The notes below the pieces were generated by a model that ran no database searches, was not told where the DNA came from, and was given only the letters and a program-made list of their open reading frames with translations. A DNA stretch of 64,000 nucleotides from JANYLB01 sp963837715 (GTDB taxonomy: Bacteria; Actinomycetota; Acidimicrobiia; IMCC26256; JANYLB01), in NCBI GenBank assembly GCA_963837715.1, contig CAWIOF010000002.1:1364001-1428000 (forward strand), read 5' to 3'. Positions 1 through 8,288 of this stretch are shown here, in pieces (position 1 is the stretch's first letter; the number at the start of each line of letters is the position of its first letter). A program made the translations under genes and the position numbers.

Positions 1-372
1 CTCGATGGTGTCGTCGAGCTTCAGCTTGCCCTCGTCGACCAGCTGCAGGATCAGGGTTCCGGTGAAGGTCTTGGTGACCGATCCGATGCGGGTGAACTCG
101 TCGCGCGTGACGGGCGCCTTGGTGGTGGTGTCGACAACACCGCGCTGCGCCTTCCACGTGGTCTTCCCGATCCGCACCCCCACGATGACCCCCGGTGCGT
201 CCACCTCGGTGATCGCCTGGTCGAGTGCCTTCGCCAACTTGGCTCGGGTGGCTGAGTCGAGCTTGGCCGTCGCAGACGCCTTCGAGGCTCCCGCGCTGCC
301 TGTGCCAACCGCGGCAACGACCAGCGCGCATGCGAACAGCGCCGCGATGACTCTTCCAGTACGTGAGGGCAT
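1..372 (-). CDS. Serine hydrolase, class C beta-lactamase/DD-peptidase family (5' part only)
   Basis: The window edge cuts this gene, so only the first 124 codons are present. The protein starts with a secretion signal (MPSRTGR, then a hydrophobic stretch rich in Ala and Val, with AGASKA near the cleavage zone). It continues into the opening of the beta-lactamase fold. The motif SVTKTF contains the S-x-x-K tetrad that supplies the nucleophilic serine and general-base lysine in this family. The enzyme is therefore expected to act outside the membrane on a peptide, ester or beta-lactam substrate. Which substrate cannot be told from this fragment. It is divergent from a TetR regulator, and a palindrome lies in the shared gap, so co-regulation is likely. 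Confidence 0.8.
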   Translation of the reverse strand, partial: MPSRTGRVIAALFACALVVAAVGTGSAGASKASATAKLDSATRAKLAKALDQAITEVDAPGVIVGVRIGKTTWKAQRGVVDTTTKAPVTRDEFTRIGSVTKTFTGTLILQLVDEGKLKLDDTIE

Positions 373-462
373 CGACGTTCCTCTCCACTTGGGTCGGTGT
401 GGTCCACCTTCGAGTCGAGGTAGTCCGACCGGAGGCGCCCCCGGACAGTACAAGTATCCCTC

Positions 463-491
463 GATTCGATCAAGTACTACTTGATCGAATC
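463..491. promoter_or_regulatory. Perfect 13-bp inverted repeat, probable TetR operator
   Basis: Two 13-base arms (GATTCGATCAAGT and its exact complement) are separated by 3 bases. The site lies between the divergent serine hydrolase and TetR genes, about 28 bases before the regulator's ATG. Size, symmetry and place match an autoregulatory TetR operator that would control both directions. No other perfect palindrome of this size was noticed in this gap. Confidence 0.7.
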
Positions 492-518
492 TTCTGATGG
501 GGTAGGTTGAGCGCCCTG

Positions 519-1163
519 ATGGCACCGAAGAGCAAGCCGGAGTCGGCCTCCCGCTACCACTCCCCGTTGCGGGCACGGCAAGCGGCCGCGACCCGTTTGG
601 CGATCATCACGGCCGCGATCGAGCTGTTCCGCGAACGAGGCTGGGCCGCGACGACCCTGCCGATGATCGCCAAGCGGGCCGGGACCGCGGTCGACACCAT
701 CTACTCGACGTTCGGCACGAAGTCCGAGCTGTTGATGGCGGCGGTCGACGTCGCCATCGTCGGTGACGCCGACGACGCCGCGATGGTCGACCGACCCGAC
801 TTCGCGTTGCTCGGGAAGGGCAGGAGGATCGAGCGGCTCCGTGCCGGCGTGCACTTCACCGTCGGCGTGTACCAACGATCGGTCCCCACCCTGAAGGCGC
901 TCCAAGAAGCAGCGGCCAGCGACGACGCCGCACGGGCCCGACTCGCGCAGTACGACGACGACCGCCGCGACGTCACGGCTGCGGGTGTTGCACTGATGCT
1001 CGGCGAGCCGCCGACCGAAGAGGTGGTCGACGCGGTGTGGGCCCTGGTCAGCCCGGAGGTCTTCACCTACCTGACCGAGGGACGAGGCTGGTCGATTGCC
1101 CAGACCGAGGCCTGGCTCGTGCAGATGACCGCGGCCGCCATCGCCAAGACCCCTCGCCGGTGA
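519..1163 (+). CDS. TetR/AcrR family transcriptional regulator
   Basis: This is a 214-residue one-component repressor. The N-terminal TetR helix-turn-helix is clear: AIITAAIELFRERGWAATTLPMIA, then KRAGTAVDTIYSTFGTKSELL (split here), the typical A-G-V-x-x-x-T-I-Y-x-x-F layout. The C-terminal half is a ligand-binding helical domain with no recognisable ligand signature. An in-frame TTG lies 12 bases upstream. ATG at 519 was preferred because the GGGGTAGG stretch just upstream is at ribosome-binding distance from it and too close to the TTG. The 29-bp palindrome upstream is its likely operator, and the divergent serine hydrolase its likely target. Confidence 0.88.
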   Translation: MAPKSKPESASRYHSPLRARQAAATRLAIITAAIELFRERGWAATTLPMIAKRAGTAVDTIYSTFGTKSELLMAAVDVAIVGDADDAAMVDRPDFALLGKGRRIERLRAGVHFTVGVYQRSVPTLKALQEAAASDDAARARLAQYDDDRRDVTAAGVALMLGEPPTEEVVDAVWALVSPEVFTYLTEGRGWSIAQTEAWLVQMTAAAIAKTPRR

Positions 1164-1317
1164 ACCACCTTCGGAATCAGTGGGGTGTGACCTCTCGGTA
1201 AGCGTCGAGACAGCCGTCGATCCGATGGCGCTCGAGTCCGTGACCGTCGAGCACTCCCCCGGGCGATGCCCCGGCCGAGGTGGGCTGGCCCCTCGCCGGC
1301 TCTGGCAGAGTGCTGGG

Positions 1318-1704
1318 ATGGAACAGGTCCTCGGCATCGGCGGGTTCTTCTTCCGATCGGACCGACCAGACCTCCTTGCGCAGTGGTACGCCGATCATCT
1401 CGGCGTGATCGGACCGGGCGAGAGCTACGGCGATCCCGTCTGGTGTCAGGCGGAAGGCGAGACGGTCTTCGCCCCCTTCGGACCGGAGCATGCGGAGAGC
1501 CCACACCTCGGCCCTTCGGGCTGGGGAATCAACTTTCGCGTCGCCGACCTGGATGCGATGGTCACGCAGCTCCGAGAACTCGGTGTCGTGGTCGAGGTGG
1601 ACGGTGAGCGGTATCCCAATGGCCGGTTCGCCCAACTCCACGATCCGGATGGGAACCCGGTCCAGCTCTGGCAGCCCATGCCGCCTCAGACGTCGGTCGT
1701 GTAG
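1318..1704 (+). CDS. VOC (glyoxalase/bleomycin-resistance) family protein
   Basis: A 128-residue single-domain vicinal-oxygen-chelate protein. The start MEQVLGIGGFFFRSDRPDLLAQWY and the closing HDPDGNPVQLWQP give the paired beta-alpha-beta-beta-beta modules of the family. The second module contains the D-P-D-G-N-x-x-x-L/W signature. The metal ligands of true glyoxalase I are not all evident, so the reaction is unknown. The ATG at 1318 begins the recognisable fold. The open frame extends upstream to 1180, but that part is low-complexity and unlike VOC proteins. It stands alone, with no obvious operon partner. Confidence 0.85.
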   Translation: MEQVLGIGGFFFRSDRPDLLAQWYADHLGVIGPGESYGDPVWCQAEGETVFAPFGPEHAESPHLGPSGWGINFRVADLDAMVTQLRELGVVVEVDGERYPNGRFAQLHDPDGNPVQLWQPMPPQTSVV

Positions 1705-2085
1705 CGGCGCGGCGGCCGGGCTCGGCCTCGTCCCTGACTGCGACCGTTGCATCGAGGGACGTGAGCACGCCGAGCAGACCGAAGGCCACCCGCTGTACGA
1801 GCAGATGGCGGGATGGCATGTGCATCCGACGTTGCAAGCGGGCTCCCCCACCCCGAGGGTTCGACCTGCAGCGGCATCTCGTTCAGTGGCCCCTCTCGAC
1901 GAGTTCGATGGATGTCATCGTGCCACCGAAACGACCGGTCGCTCCTGATTGCCAACCGATGCAGCTGCGAGGAACACTCGCGACATGAAACCCGCGAACG
2001 TGGGCCGCGGCGAGAGCCCTCGAAGGGCGCGCGGGAAGCGTCGTGCTACTGGTCGTCCGCGCGGCGCGGCACTGGGCGTGCGGGA
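1705..2085. other. Intergenic gap without a recognisable gene
   Basis: Open frames here show no family signature and overlap each other on both strands. The only notable sequence is around 1921-1957, where an 11-base exact piece (TCCTGATTGCC) and looser similarity resemble the dispersed hairpin element found at 4819, 16971 and 21497. It is probably a worn copy. The rest appears to be decayed DNA. Confidence 0.4.
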
Positions 2086-3246
2086 ATGAAACGCCGTGCG
2101 GCGCCGAGTCCAGCCGGCGACGTGCGCAACGCTCGCGCCTTGTTCCCCGCCACTGATGAGACGGCGTACTTCAACACGGCCGCGGTGGGATTGGGGAGCC
2201 GAGCGCTCGCCGCCGCGTTGCGCGCCTTCATCGACGATTGGTTGGAGCACGGCCTGGACTTCGTTCGTGGCGAGGCCGCAGGCGAGAGCGCAAGGACTTC
2301 GGTGGCTGCCCTGATGGGTGCTGATCGCTCGGACATCGCCTTGATCTCCTCGGTGTCTGCAGCAGCGGGCCTGGTAGCCGCACAGTTCGGCCGGGCCGTC
2401 CGCGGACAGAACGTGGTGATCGGCGAGCGCGAGTACAGCTCGAACCATTACCCGTGGCGGATGCTTGCGAACAAGGGGTACGAGGTCCGGCAGGTGCCGT
2501 TCCGACATGGGGGGCTCGAGCCCGACGACATCGCACGATTCGTCGATGAGGGAACGGTGTTGGTCGCGTTCAGCGGAGTGCAGACCGCCACTGGACACCG
2601 TTCTGACATCCGGGCGATCAGTCAGATCGCGCGGGCGGTGGGTGCAATCGTGTTCGTCGATGGTTCACAGCTGGTCGGCGCCTTGCCGGTTGCTGACGAT
2701 CTCGACCACATCGACGTGTTGGCAACTGCAGATCACAAGTTCCTGCTTCATGGCGGTCGTGGTCTCGGGTACTGCTACCTCTCCCGCGAGATCCAGGACC
2801 GCTTTACGCCGATCAATGCCGGTTGGAAGGCGGGGCGTGTCCCGTTCGAGAGTTTCTTCGGACCTGGCATGGACCTGTCGCAGACGGCCTCGCGCTTCGA
2901 CAATTCGATCAGTTGGCTCGCGGCAGTCGGCAACGAGGCGGCTCTCTCCGCCTTCGACACCTTCGGGGTCGACTCCGTCTACGCCCGGAACCGCGAGCTC
3001 GCCGACCTGCTCGGGGCGTCGCTCACCGAGATCGGCTGGACACCGATCGAGCTACCCGAGGCCAGTCGCAGCACCATCGTTTCGGTGCCTCTCGGCGACA
3101 CCCAGCCCACCGAGCTCCTCGCGAACTTGAAGCGCGACGGCATCATCGCCTCGGCCCGCGACGGCAACCTGCGCCTGGCGATCCACATGTACAACCACGA
3201 AGACGACATCCAGCAGGTAACGAGCGTGCTCAGGGACCTGACCTGA
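2086..3246 (+). CDS. Class V aminotransferase family PLP enzyme
   Basis: A 386-residue protein with the fold of the cysteine desulfurase/isopenicillin-N epimerase branch of PLP enzymes. The N-terminal YFNTAAVGLGS loop, the VFVDGSQLVGALPV segment with the PLP-binding Asp, and ATADHKFLLHGGRGLGY with the probable Schiff-base Lys near residue 218 are all visible. The substrate is unknown: there is no sulfur-acceptor gene nearby and no catalytic-Cys loop of IscS type. The ATG at 2086 begins directly before the conserved N-terminus. The upstream frame extension to 1813 has no family similarity. The ribosome-binding site is weak. Confidence 0.82.
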   Translation: MKRRAAPSPAGDVRNARALFPATDETAYFNTAAVGLGSRALAAALRAFIDDWLEHGLDFVRGEAAGESARTSVAALMGADRSDIALISSVSAAAGLVAAQFGRAVRGQNVVIGEREYSSNHYPWRMLANKGYEVRQVPFRHGGLEPDDIARFVDEGTVLVAFSGVQTATGHRSDIRAISQIARAVGAIVFVDGSQLVGALPVADDLDHIDVLATADHKFLLHGGRGLGYCYLSREIQDRFTPINAGWKAGRVPFESFFGPGMDLSQTASRFDNSISWLAAVGNEAALSAFDTFGVDSVYARNRELADLLGASLTEIGWTPIELPEASRSTIVSVPLGDTQPTELLANLKRDGIIASARDGNLRLAIHMYNHEDDIQQVTSVLRDLT

Positions 3247-3264
3247 CGCCCACCTGGGAATGGC

Positions 3265-3280
3265 GTCGGAGGAACGCGGG
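3265..3280 (+). repeat. Partial copy of dispersed hairpin element
   Basis: GTCGGAGGAACGCG matches the first half of the ~31-bp element seen complete at 4819-4849. The second half (TCCTGATTGCCGAC) is missing here. It lies just after the aminotransferase stop and just before an ATPase relic, so it is probably a junction scar. Confidence 0.4.
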
Positions 3281-3334
3281 TGTTCACGTTCACCGCAATC
3301 GGTACCCGGAGAACTTCGCTCTCTCCCGAACGAT

Positions 3335-3460
3335 GCTCCGACGGCCGCCCCGTCGCGCAAACAGAGCGGCACGCTCGTGATCCGGGGCCCAGCCGGCATC
3401 GGCAAGACCGCACCGGTCGAGTACGCCGTCGCGACCGCCGGCGACTTCCGGTACCGCCCA
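3335..3460 (+). pseudogene. Relic of a P-loop ATPase (LuxR/AAA regulator-type)
   Basis: About 42 codons read APTAAPSRKQ, TLVIRGPAGIGKTA and EYAVATAGDFR. This is a Walker A motif preceded by the short beta strand typical of large AAA/LuxR-type regulators. No start, no Walker B and no C-terminal helix-turn-helix follow. The frame soon loses similarity and runs into the DUF3291 gene. It is a fragment left by deletion, not a working gene. The parent could equally be another STAND ATPase. Confidence 0.5.
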
Positions 3461-3540
3461 TTGGCGGCTTGCTCCGTAGCCCTTTCGGGGACCTACGGTG
3501 CCTGGCACAAGAGCGCCAGAGCGGGCATAATGCGCTGCGC

Positions 3541-3978
3541 TTGGGAATATGGAACATTGCGCAGTTCAACCGGGCAGTACTTGCGATCGCGCTCGATGAT
3601 CCGCGGCTGCGCGAGTTCCTTGACGCGATCGGCGTGGTGCATGCCGAAGGCGAGGCATCGGCGGGGTTCGTGTCGCGCCAGCAGTACCTGGGATTCATGC
3701 CGGATAATCCGTTTGCCGCCGACGAGTTCGCCACGATGTCGGTTTGGCGATCGCTCGAAGACCTGAAACGGTTTACCTACGGCGGGCAGCATCTCGCGAT
3801 CTTCCGCCGCCGCTCTGAGTGGTTCGTTCGTGAGCCTCAAGCCAACGTGGTCCTGTGGTGGATCCCAGAGGGACACACTCCCACGCTTGCCGAGGCATTC
3901 GAGCGCCTCACGTTCTTGCGCGTGAACGGCCCGGATCGAAAGGCGTTTGGCTTCGCCAGTTCACATCCACCCGAGTAG
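3541..3978 (+). CDS. DUF3291 family protein
   Basis: The stretch beginning GIWNIAQFNRAVL and ending near LRVNGPDRKAFGF matches DUF3291. This small family has an alpha-beta dimer fold like antibiotic monooxygenases and no settled function. Visible landmarks are F-x-x-D-E-F-A-T-M-S-V-W-x-S-L-E-D-L-K-x-F-x-Y and VVLWWIPEGHTPTLAEAFERL. The family begins at about this point, so TTG 3541 is used as the start. The frame is open further 5' (to 3280), but that sequence is an unrelated relic. Without a good ribosome-binding site, the 5' end may itself be slightly truncated. Confidence 0.72.
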   Translation: MGIWNIAQFNRAVLAIALDDPRLREFLDAIGVVHAEGEASAGFVSRQQYLGFMPDNPFAADEFATMSVWRSLEDLKRFTYGGQHLAIFRRRSEWFVREPQANVVLWWIPEGHTPTLAEAFERLTFLRVNGPDRKAFGFASSHPPE

Positions 3979-4109
3979 TACCGCCATCGAAACCGACGCG
4001 CACCGTTGCGCTCGCAAGATGACGTTCGTATCGTGCAGCATTCTGCGTCCCGGCTCAGTGGAAGCGGTCATCACCAGGCGGGCCGGTCGTCGCGCGTGGA
4101 GGAGGGGAA

Positions 4110-4733
4110 ATGCGCTATCTCAAGGCTGCTATCTGTGTAGCCGCAGTCGCGTTTGGCTTGAGTGGATGCGGCACCGATGACGGGTCGGCGAAGAGCGGTT
4201 CTTCGACGCCGGTCGTACCGAAATCGACGATGACCTCGGGCACATGCTCCGTGGAGGCGTCGGAGTGTGGAGGGTCGCAAACGACGACGCTTGAGGTGGG
4301 CAAACCAGCACCGGCGTTGGCCGGTGCTGCACTCGATGGAAGCGGAGATGTCCGCCTCGACCAGCTGGCCGGTACACCGACGGTGGTCGTGTTCTGGTCT
4401 CCGCCGTGTTCGCATTGTCAAGAGGAGATGCCGAAGATCCAAGCGCTCGCCGATCAACTTGAGTCGAAGGCAAACTTCATGAGCGCGGCGATCGAACGCC
4501 CCGATATCCCGGGATCGCCTGGATACGAAACAGCGGCGAAAGCAGCGGCAACGATGCACCTCGAAATGCCGAGTGTCGCGATCAGTCGTGACGATGCCGA
4601 CGCGACCTGGCGTCCCGAGTCGTTCCCAACGGCATATTTGCTCGACAAGGACCACAACGTGGTCGAGGTCATCCAAGGCGCTGATGCGGACACGATCGAG
4701 TCGATGCTTGCAAGCAAGCTCGGTGACAACTGA
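4110..4733 (+). CDS. TlpA/ResA-like thioredoxin-fold lipoprotein
   Basis: A 207-residue exported thiol-disulfide protein. Residues 1-20 form a lipoprotein signal ending in the lipobox LSGC (lipidated Cys20), followed by a disordered Ser/Gly linker. The thioredoxin domain follows: VGKPAPALAG, TVVVFWSPPCSHCQEEMPK with the redox pair Cys100-x-x-Cys103, and a cis-Pro region near FPTAYLL. Such proteins reduce or oxidise disulfides on the outer face of the membrane, for example in cytochrome c assembly. No cytochrome or Dsb partner is adjacent. AGGAGGGG ends 6 bases before the ATG and supports the start. Confidence 0.87.
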   Translation: MRYLKAAICVAAVAFGLSGCGTDDGSAKSGSSTPVVPKSTMTSGTCSVEASECGGSQTTTLEVGKPAPALAGAALDGSGDVRLDQLAGTPTVVVFWSPPCSHCQEEMPKIQALADQLESKANFMSAAIERPDIPGSPGYETAAKAAATMHLEMPSVAISRDDADATWRPESFPTAYLLDKDHNVVEVIQGADADTIESMLASKLGDN

Positions 4734-4818
4734 CGCGGGCGAAGCGGGCGACGAGCACAGAACTGCCAGACGGATCCTGAGTGCGGGCGTATTCTCCCAT
4801 CCCTTGTGTTGCAAACGT

Positions 4819-4849
4819 GTCGGAGGAACGCGCGGTCCTGATTGCCGAC
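4819..4849 (+). repeat. Dispersed ~31-bp hairpin element, complete copy
   Basis: The element reads GTCGG AGGA (8-base loop) TCCT GATTG CCGAC: two nested stems, GTCGG/CCGAC outside and AGGA/TCCT inside. Near-identical copies occur at 16971-17001 and 21497-21527, with a variant at 20731-20761, all on the same strand and all between genes. It lies between the thioredoxin-like gene and a gene fragment. Its role is unknown. Confidence 0.65.
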
Positions 4850-4937
4850 TGGTTCTCATCGGCGAGCTTGCACCATACGAGGACGCCTCTGACGCCCGGA
4901 GGTGACGACGGACCACCCCGTGCAGCGTCCGGACGTG

Positions 4938-5030
4938 ATGCCAGAGATCCGGTACGCCCGGAACGGCGATGTGCATCTGGCGTATCAGGTCTGGGGTGAG
5001 GGTCCGCGCGACATCCACATCTCGATGGAA
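4938..5030 (+). pseudogene. N-terminal fragment of an alpha/beta-hydrolase (adenylate cyclase-associated type)
   Basis: From ATG 4938 about 30 codons read MPEIRYARNGDVHLAYQV then GEGPRDI. This is a characteristic opening of actinobacterial alpha/beta-hydrolase proteins that often carry a class III cyclase domain. Similarity stops at about 5030, just before the end of the convergent arylsulfatase gene. There is no catalytic triad, so this is a 5' remnant cut by an insertion or deletion. Confidence 0.55.
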
Positions 5031-5045
5031 TCATCTTCGGGAACG

Positions 5046-7407
5046 TCAGTCCTTCAGCAGCCACGCGCGTACCTGCGCCTCATGGTCGACGTAGTGCTCG
5101 CCCGACACGTCGACCACCACCTTGTCGATGATGCCGCCGGTGAACGCGAACACTCCACGGTCGGCGTAGTCCGGGGTGACCGGCGAGGCGCTGTCGCGGC
5201 CGACGCAGATGCCGTCGCCGACGAGGCAGAAGTATCCCGGCTGGGTGATGATGGGGCCGGAACCGATGGCTTCGTCGTCGACGTAGAGCGTGGCGGTGCC
5301 ACCGAAGCCGGGCATGTTCGGGTCGGTGCTGGGCCCGTCGACGACGAAGTCGACGGCGTAGACGTGGTTGCCGGCGGCGATCTCGCGTTCGGCTTCGATG
5401 GTCTGGACCTTGGTGCCGACCCAGTTGAACGCGTACTTCAACTTGCGGTCCTTCACGTACAGCGAATGGCCACCGGCCACCCCACCGTGCGCGTACAAGA
5501 CACCTTCGGCGTCTGCGGACGCGACCTCGACTCCTGCCGCGATCGTGTACGACCGGCCGTTGATCGCGACGCCCGCGGATTCCGGAACGTCGGCGCAGTC
5601 GGGGAAGTACTCGTAGTGCTCACGGTCGGGTCCGCCCTTCGGTCGCTCCGCGAGCACCTGTTCGAGTGCGGTGCGGTCGTCGAGCGGGAGCCCGTTGTAG
5701 ATGCCTGCGTAGTAGAACCACAGGTCCTTCAGCGCCTGGACCCGGTCGGGATGGTCGGCGGCGACGTTCGTGCTCTGCGACCGATCGGTCTCGAGGTGGT
5801 AGAGCTCCCACTCGTCCTGGTCGAACTTCCCCCAGCCGGAGAGCGGCGGGTGCAGCGTCGCGGCGAGCCACCCGTCGTGGTAGATCGAGCGCTGCCCGAG
5901 CATCGCGTAGAACTGGGTCTCCTTGCCCGGGTGCGTCCACGTCGGTGAGTGCCTTCGCGAAGCTCTCACCTTCGATCGGGCTCTGGAGGTATCCCTTGAT
6001 GGACTCCGGTGGCGTGATGCCGAGCAGGTCGTAGATCGTCGGCACGACATCGACGGCGTGGATGTACTGCTGACGCGGCGTCGAGTCGGCGGCGATCTTC
6101 GCGGGCCACGAGACGAAGCACATGTCGGCGACGCCACCCTCAGCGCCGGCCCACCGCTTCCAATACGGGAACGGCGTGTCGAGCGCCCAGGCCCAGCCGG
6201 TGTTGTAGTGGTTGTACGACGCGGGCGAGCCCAACTCGTCGAAGTGCTCCATCGTGACCGCGGGGTCGCTCGGCAGGCCGTTGAAGAACCGCCATTCGTT
6301 GAACTCGCCGTTCGGGCCGCCTTCACCGCTGGCGCCGTTGTCGGAGACCACGACCACGATCGTGTTGTCGAGCTGGCCTGACTCTTCGAGGTAGTCGAGC
6401 ACGCGACCCATCCGGTCGTCCCAGTACGAGATGTAACCGGCGAACACCTCCGCCATCCGGGCGAACAGCCGCTGCTCGTCGGCGCTCAACGAGTCCCACG
6501 GCCGGACCGTGTCGAGCTGGGGCCACGCCTGACCGTCGGGACCGGTGCGTTCCGGTTCCCCGTGCGGATTGATCTCCGAGAGCTGCGTTCCCTCGGGGAG
6601 CAGCCCGAGTTCGATCTGCTTCGCGAGGATCCCGGCCCGGATCGCCTCGTAACCTTCGTCGAAGACCCCCTTGTACTTGTCGATCCACTCCGTCGGCGCC
6701 TGATGCGGCGCGTGACCGGCTTGCGGCGCGAGGTACATGAAGAACGGCTTGTCGGGGTCGACGACCTTGGCGTCGCGGATGAACTCGATCGCCCGGTCGG
6801 CGAGGTCGTCGGCCACGTGGTAGCCGTCGTCGGGGCGTCCCGGAGGGTCGATCTGGTGGTTGTCGTGGACGAGATCCGGATACCAGTTGTTGGTCTCACC
6901 GCCGAGCCACCCGTAGAAGCGTTCGAAGCCGCGACCGAGGGGCCAACGACCCTTGAACGCAGCGAGGTTGCACTCCTCGCCGGGCGTCAGGTGCCACTTG
7001 CCGACGCAGTACGTGTTGTATCCGTTCTCCGCGAGCACCTCGGAGACGAAACCGTTCTCGAACGGGATTCGCGTGGAGATCCCCGGAAATCCCGAAGCGA
7101 ACTCCGCGATCGTCGCCATCCCGTTCGACGTCGCATTCCGGCCCGTCAGCAGCGACGCCCGTGTGGGTGAGCACAGCGCGGTGGTGTGGAAGTTCGCGAA
7201 CTTCACCCCGCGGTCCGCGAGCTTCTGCATGTTCGGGCACGCGACCGGGCCGCCGAAGATGTCCATCGTCGCGTAGCCGAGATCGTCCCACGCAAGGAAC
7301 AGCACGTTCGGAGCACCCTCGGCCGCTTTCGGCGGGAGGTATGGCTCCCAATCAGGGACCGAGTCTCGGACGTCAACCGCGATCTTGCCCTTGAACTGCT
7401 TCGTCAT
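5046..7407 (-). CDS. Arylsulfatase (type I sulfatase), with apparent frameshift
   Basis: Joined across one frameshift the protein is about 787 residues, normal for the large arylsulfatase subgroup. The N-terminal metal site (FLAWDDLGYA) is followed by the sulfatase signature CSPTRASLLTGR. Its Cys79 would be converted to formylglycine. GKWHLTPGEEC and VVVSDNGASGEGG supply further metal and sulfate ligands. The C-terminal part (from KETQFYAMLGQRSIYHDGW) is in another frame. The switch lies near 5930, where one extra base in a CCCGGG context would explain it. The enzyme hydrolyses sulfate esters. There is no export signal. It follows a LuxR regulator and DUF6325/SHOCT genes on the same strand. 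Confidence 0.82.
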
Positions 7408-7453
7408 CGGAACTCCTGCGCTGGTGACGTGTCGGACCCGTGTGAACGTTCTA

Positions 7454-7719
7454 CTAGAACGCTCTGACCTTCAGCTCCCGAACGTCGGCGTCGTCGATCG
7501 CACCACGCTCCTCGAGGCCGGCGAGGGAGCGCGGACTTCGCCGGCGCCGCTTGTCGTGGTTCGGGGTCAGAACCGGCCGTCTCGCCGGTCCTCCCGACGA
7601 TCGCGACGCCGATCGACGCCGTGGGCGACGACCGCCGCGGTACCGACGACCGCCGCAGTCCGCGCGACCGGTCGTCCGATGACACCCGGTCGTCCGACCC
7701 TTCCGGGGCGCAGGGGCAT
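7454..7719 (-). CDS. Short SHOCT-domain protein, apparently frameshifted
   Basis: ATG 7719 opens a 50-codon frame (MPLRPGRVGRPGVIG, ARTAAVVGTAAVVAHGV, then a basic tail) of the type that usually precedes a C-terminal SHOCT motif. The SHOCT-like end, SLAGLEERGAIDDADVRELK and a stop at 7454, is in a different frame with no start codon of its own. One indel near 7566 would join them. SHOCT motifs are short oligomerisation segments. The gene is 1 base from DUF6325 and is probably co-transcribed with it. Alternatively only the 50-residue part is expressed. Confidence 0.55.
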
Positions 7720-7720
7720 G

Positions 7721-8164
7721 TCAGTCTCCTTCGTGGTCCGCCGCGACCGCGGCCAAGAGTGCTTGAGTCGGGATCCGTCCACTCGCCACCAACTGGGCCC
7801 CCGCCTTTCGAGCCGCGACTGCGAACGGCGCCGCCCACGTGTTCTCCCAGATGAGTGCCACACCGACGCGACCGGGGTCGAGCGCGGCGGCGAGATGCTC
7901 GACGTCTTCGGCAGCAAGCACTTCAGCGAGACTGCCCTCCAGGATCCCGAGATCACCGAGATCGCTCAGATCCTCGAACTCCGTGACCTCGATCAACCCG
8001 TCCTCGGCCTTCGTCAGCACCATGAGATCCAGAACGCGAATCAGTTCGGCATCGACCAGCTGCGACAGCTCCCTGGCGAGCATCGGATCGAGGTCGCGCG
8101 TGCCCGGCGCGAACTCGACGACCACGTAGTCGATCGGTCCGAGAACTTCGTCCTGCTCATCCAC
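7721..8164 (-). CDS. DUF6325 family protein
   Basis: A 147-residue acidic protein. GPIDYVVVEFAPG near the start, LVDAELIRVLDLMVLTK in the middle and ALIWENTWAAPFAVAARKAGAQLVASGRI near the end are the family hallmarks. Its function is unknown. GTG 8164 was chosen because a GAGGAGG ribosome-binding site lies 9 bases upstream. GTG 8170 is an alternative with only 3 bases of spacing. It is followed immediately by the SHOCT-type gene, a common pairing in actinobacteria, and preceded by a LuxR-type regulator on the same strand. Confidence 0.75.
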   Translation of the reverse strand: MDEQDEVLGPIDYVVVEFAPGTRDLDPMLARELSQLVDAELIRVLDLMVLTKAEDGLIEVTEFEDLSDLGDLGILEGSLAEVLAAEDVEHLAAALDPGRVGVALIWENTWAAPFAVAARKAGAQLVASGRIPTQALLAAVAADHEGD

Positions 8165-8288
8165 CTGCACGGACCTCCTCGACGGCCGCTCAACCGGGCG
8201 GCCCGTCGCTTTCACGATGAACGACACGCTCTCCCACGTCATCGCCCGGAACGGGTGAAACACCGAAGGGCGTGTCGCCGTCGAACCT

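Noticed and set aside
1562..1955. Minus-strand frames over the VOC gene end and the following gap
   Set aside because: No recognisable fold, ribosome-binding site or family pattern; composition fits antisense frames.
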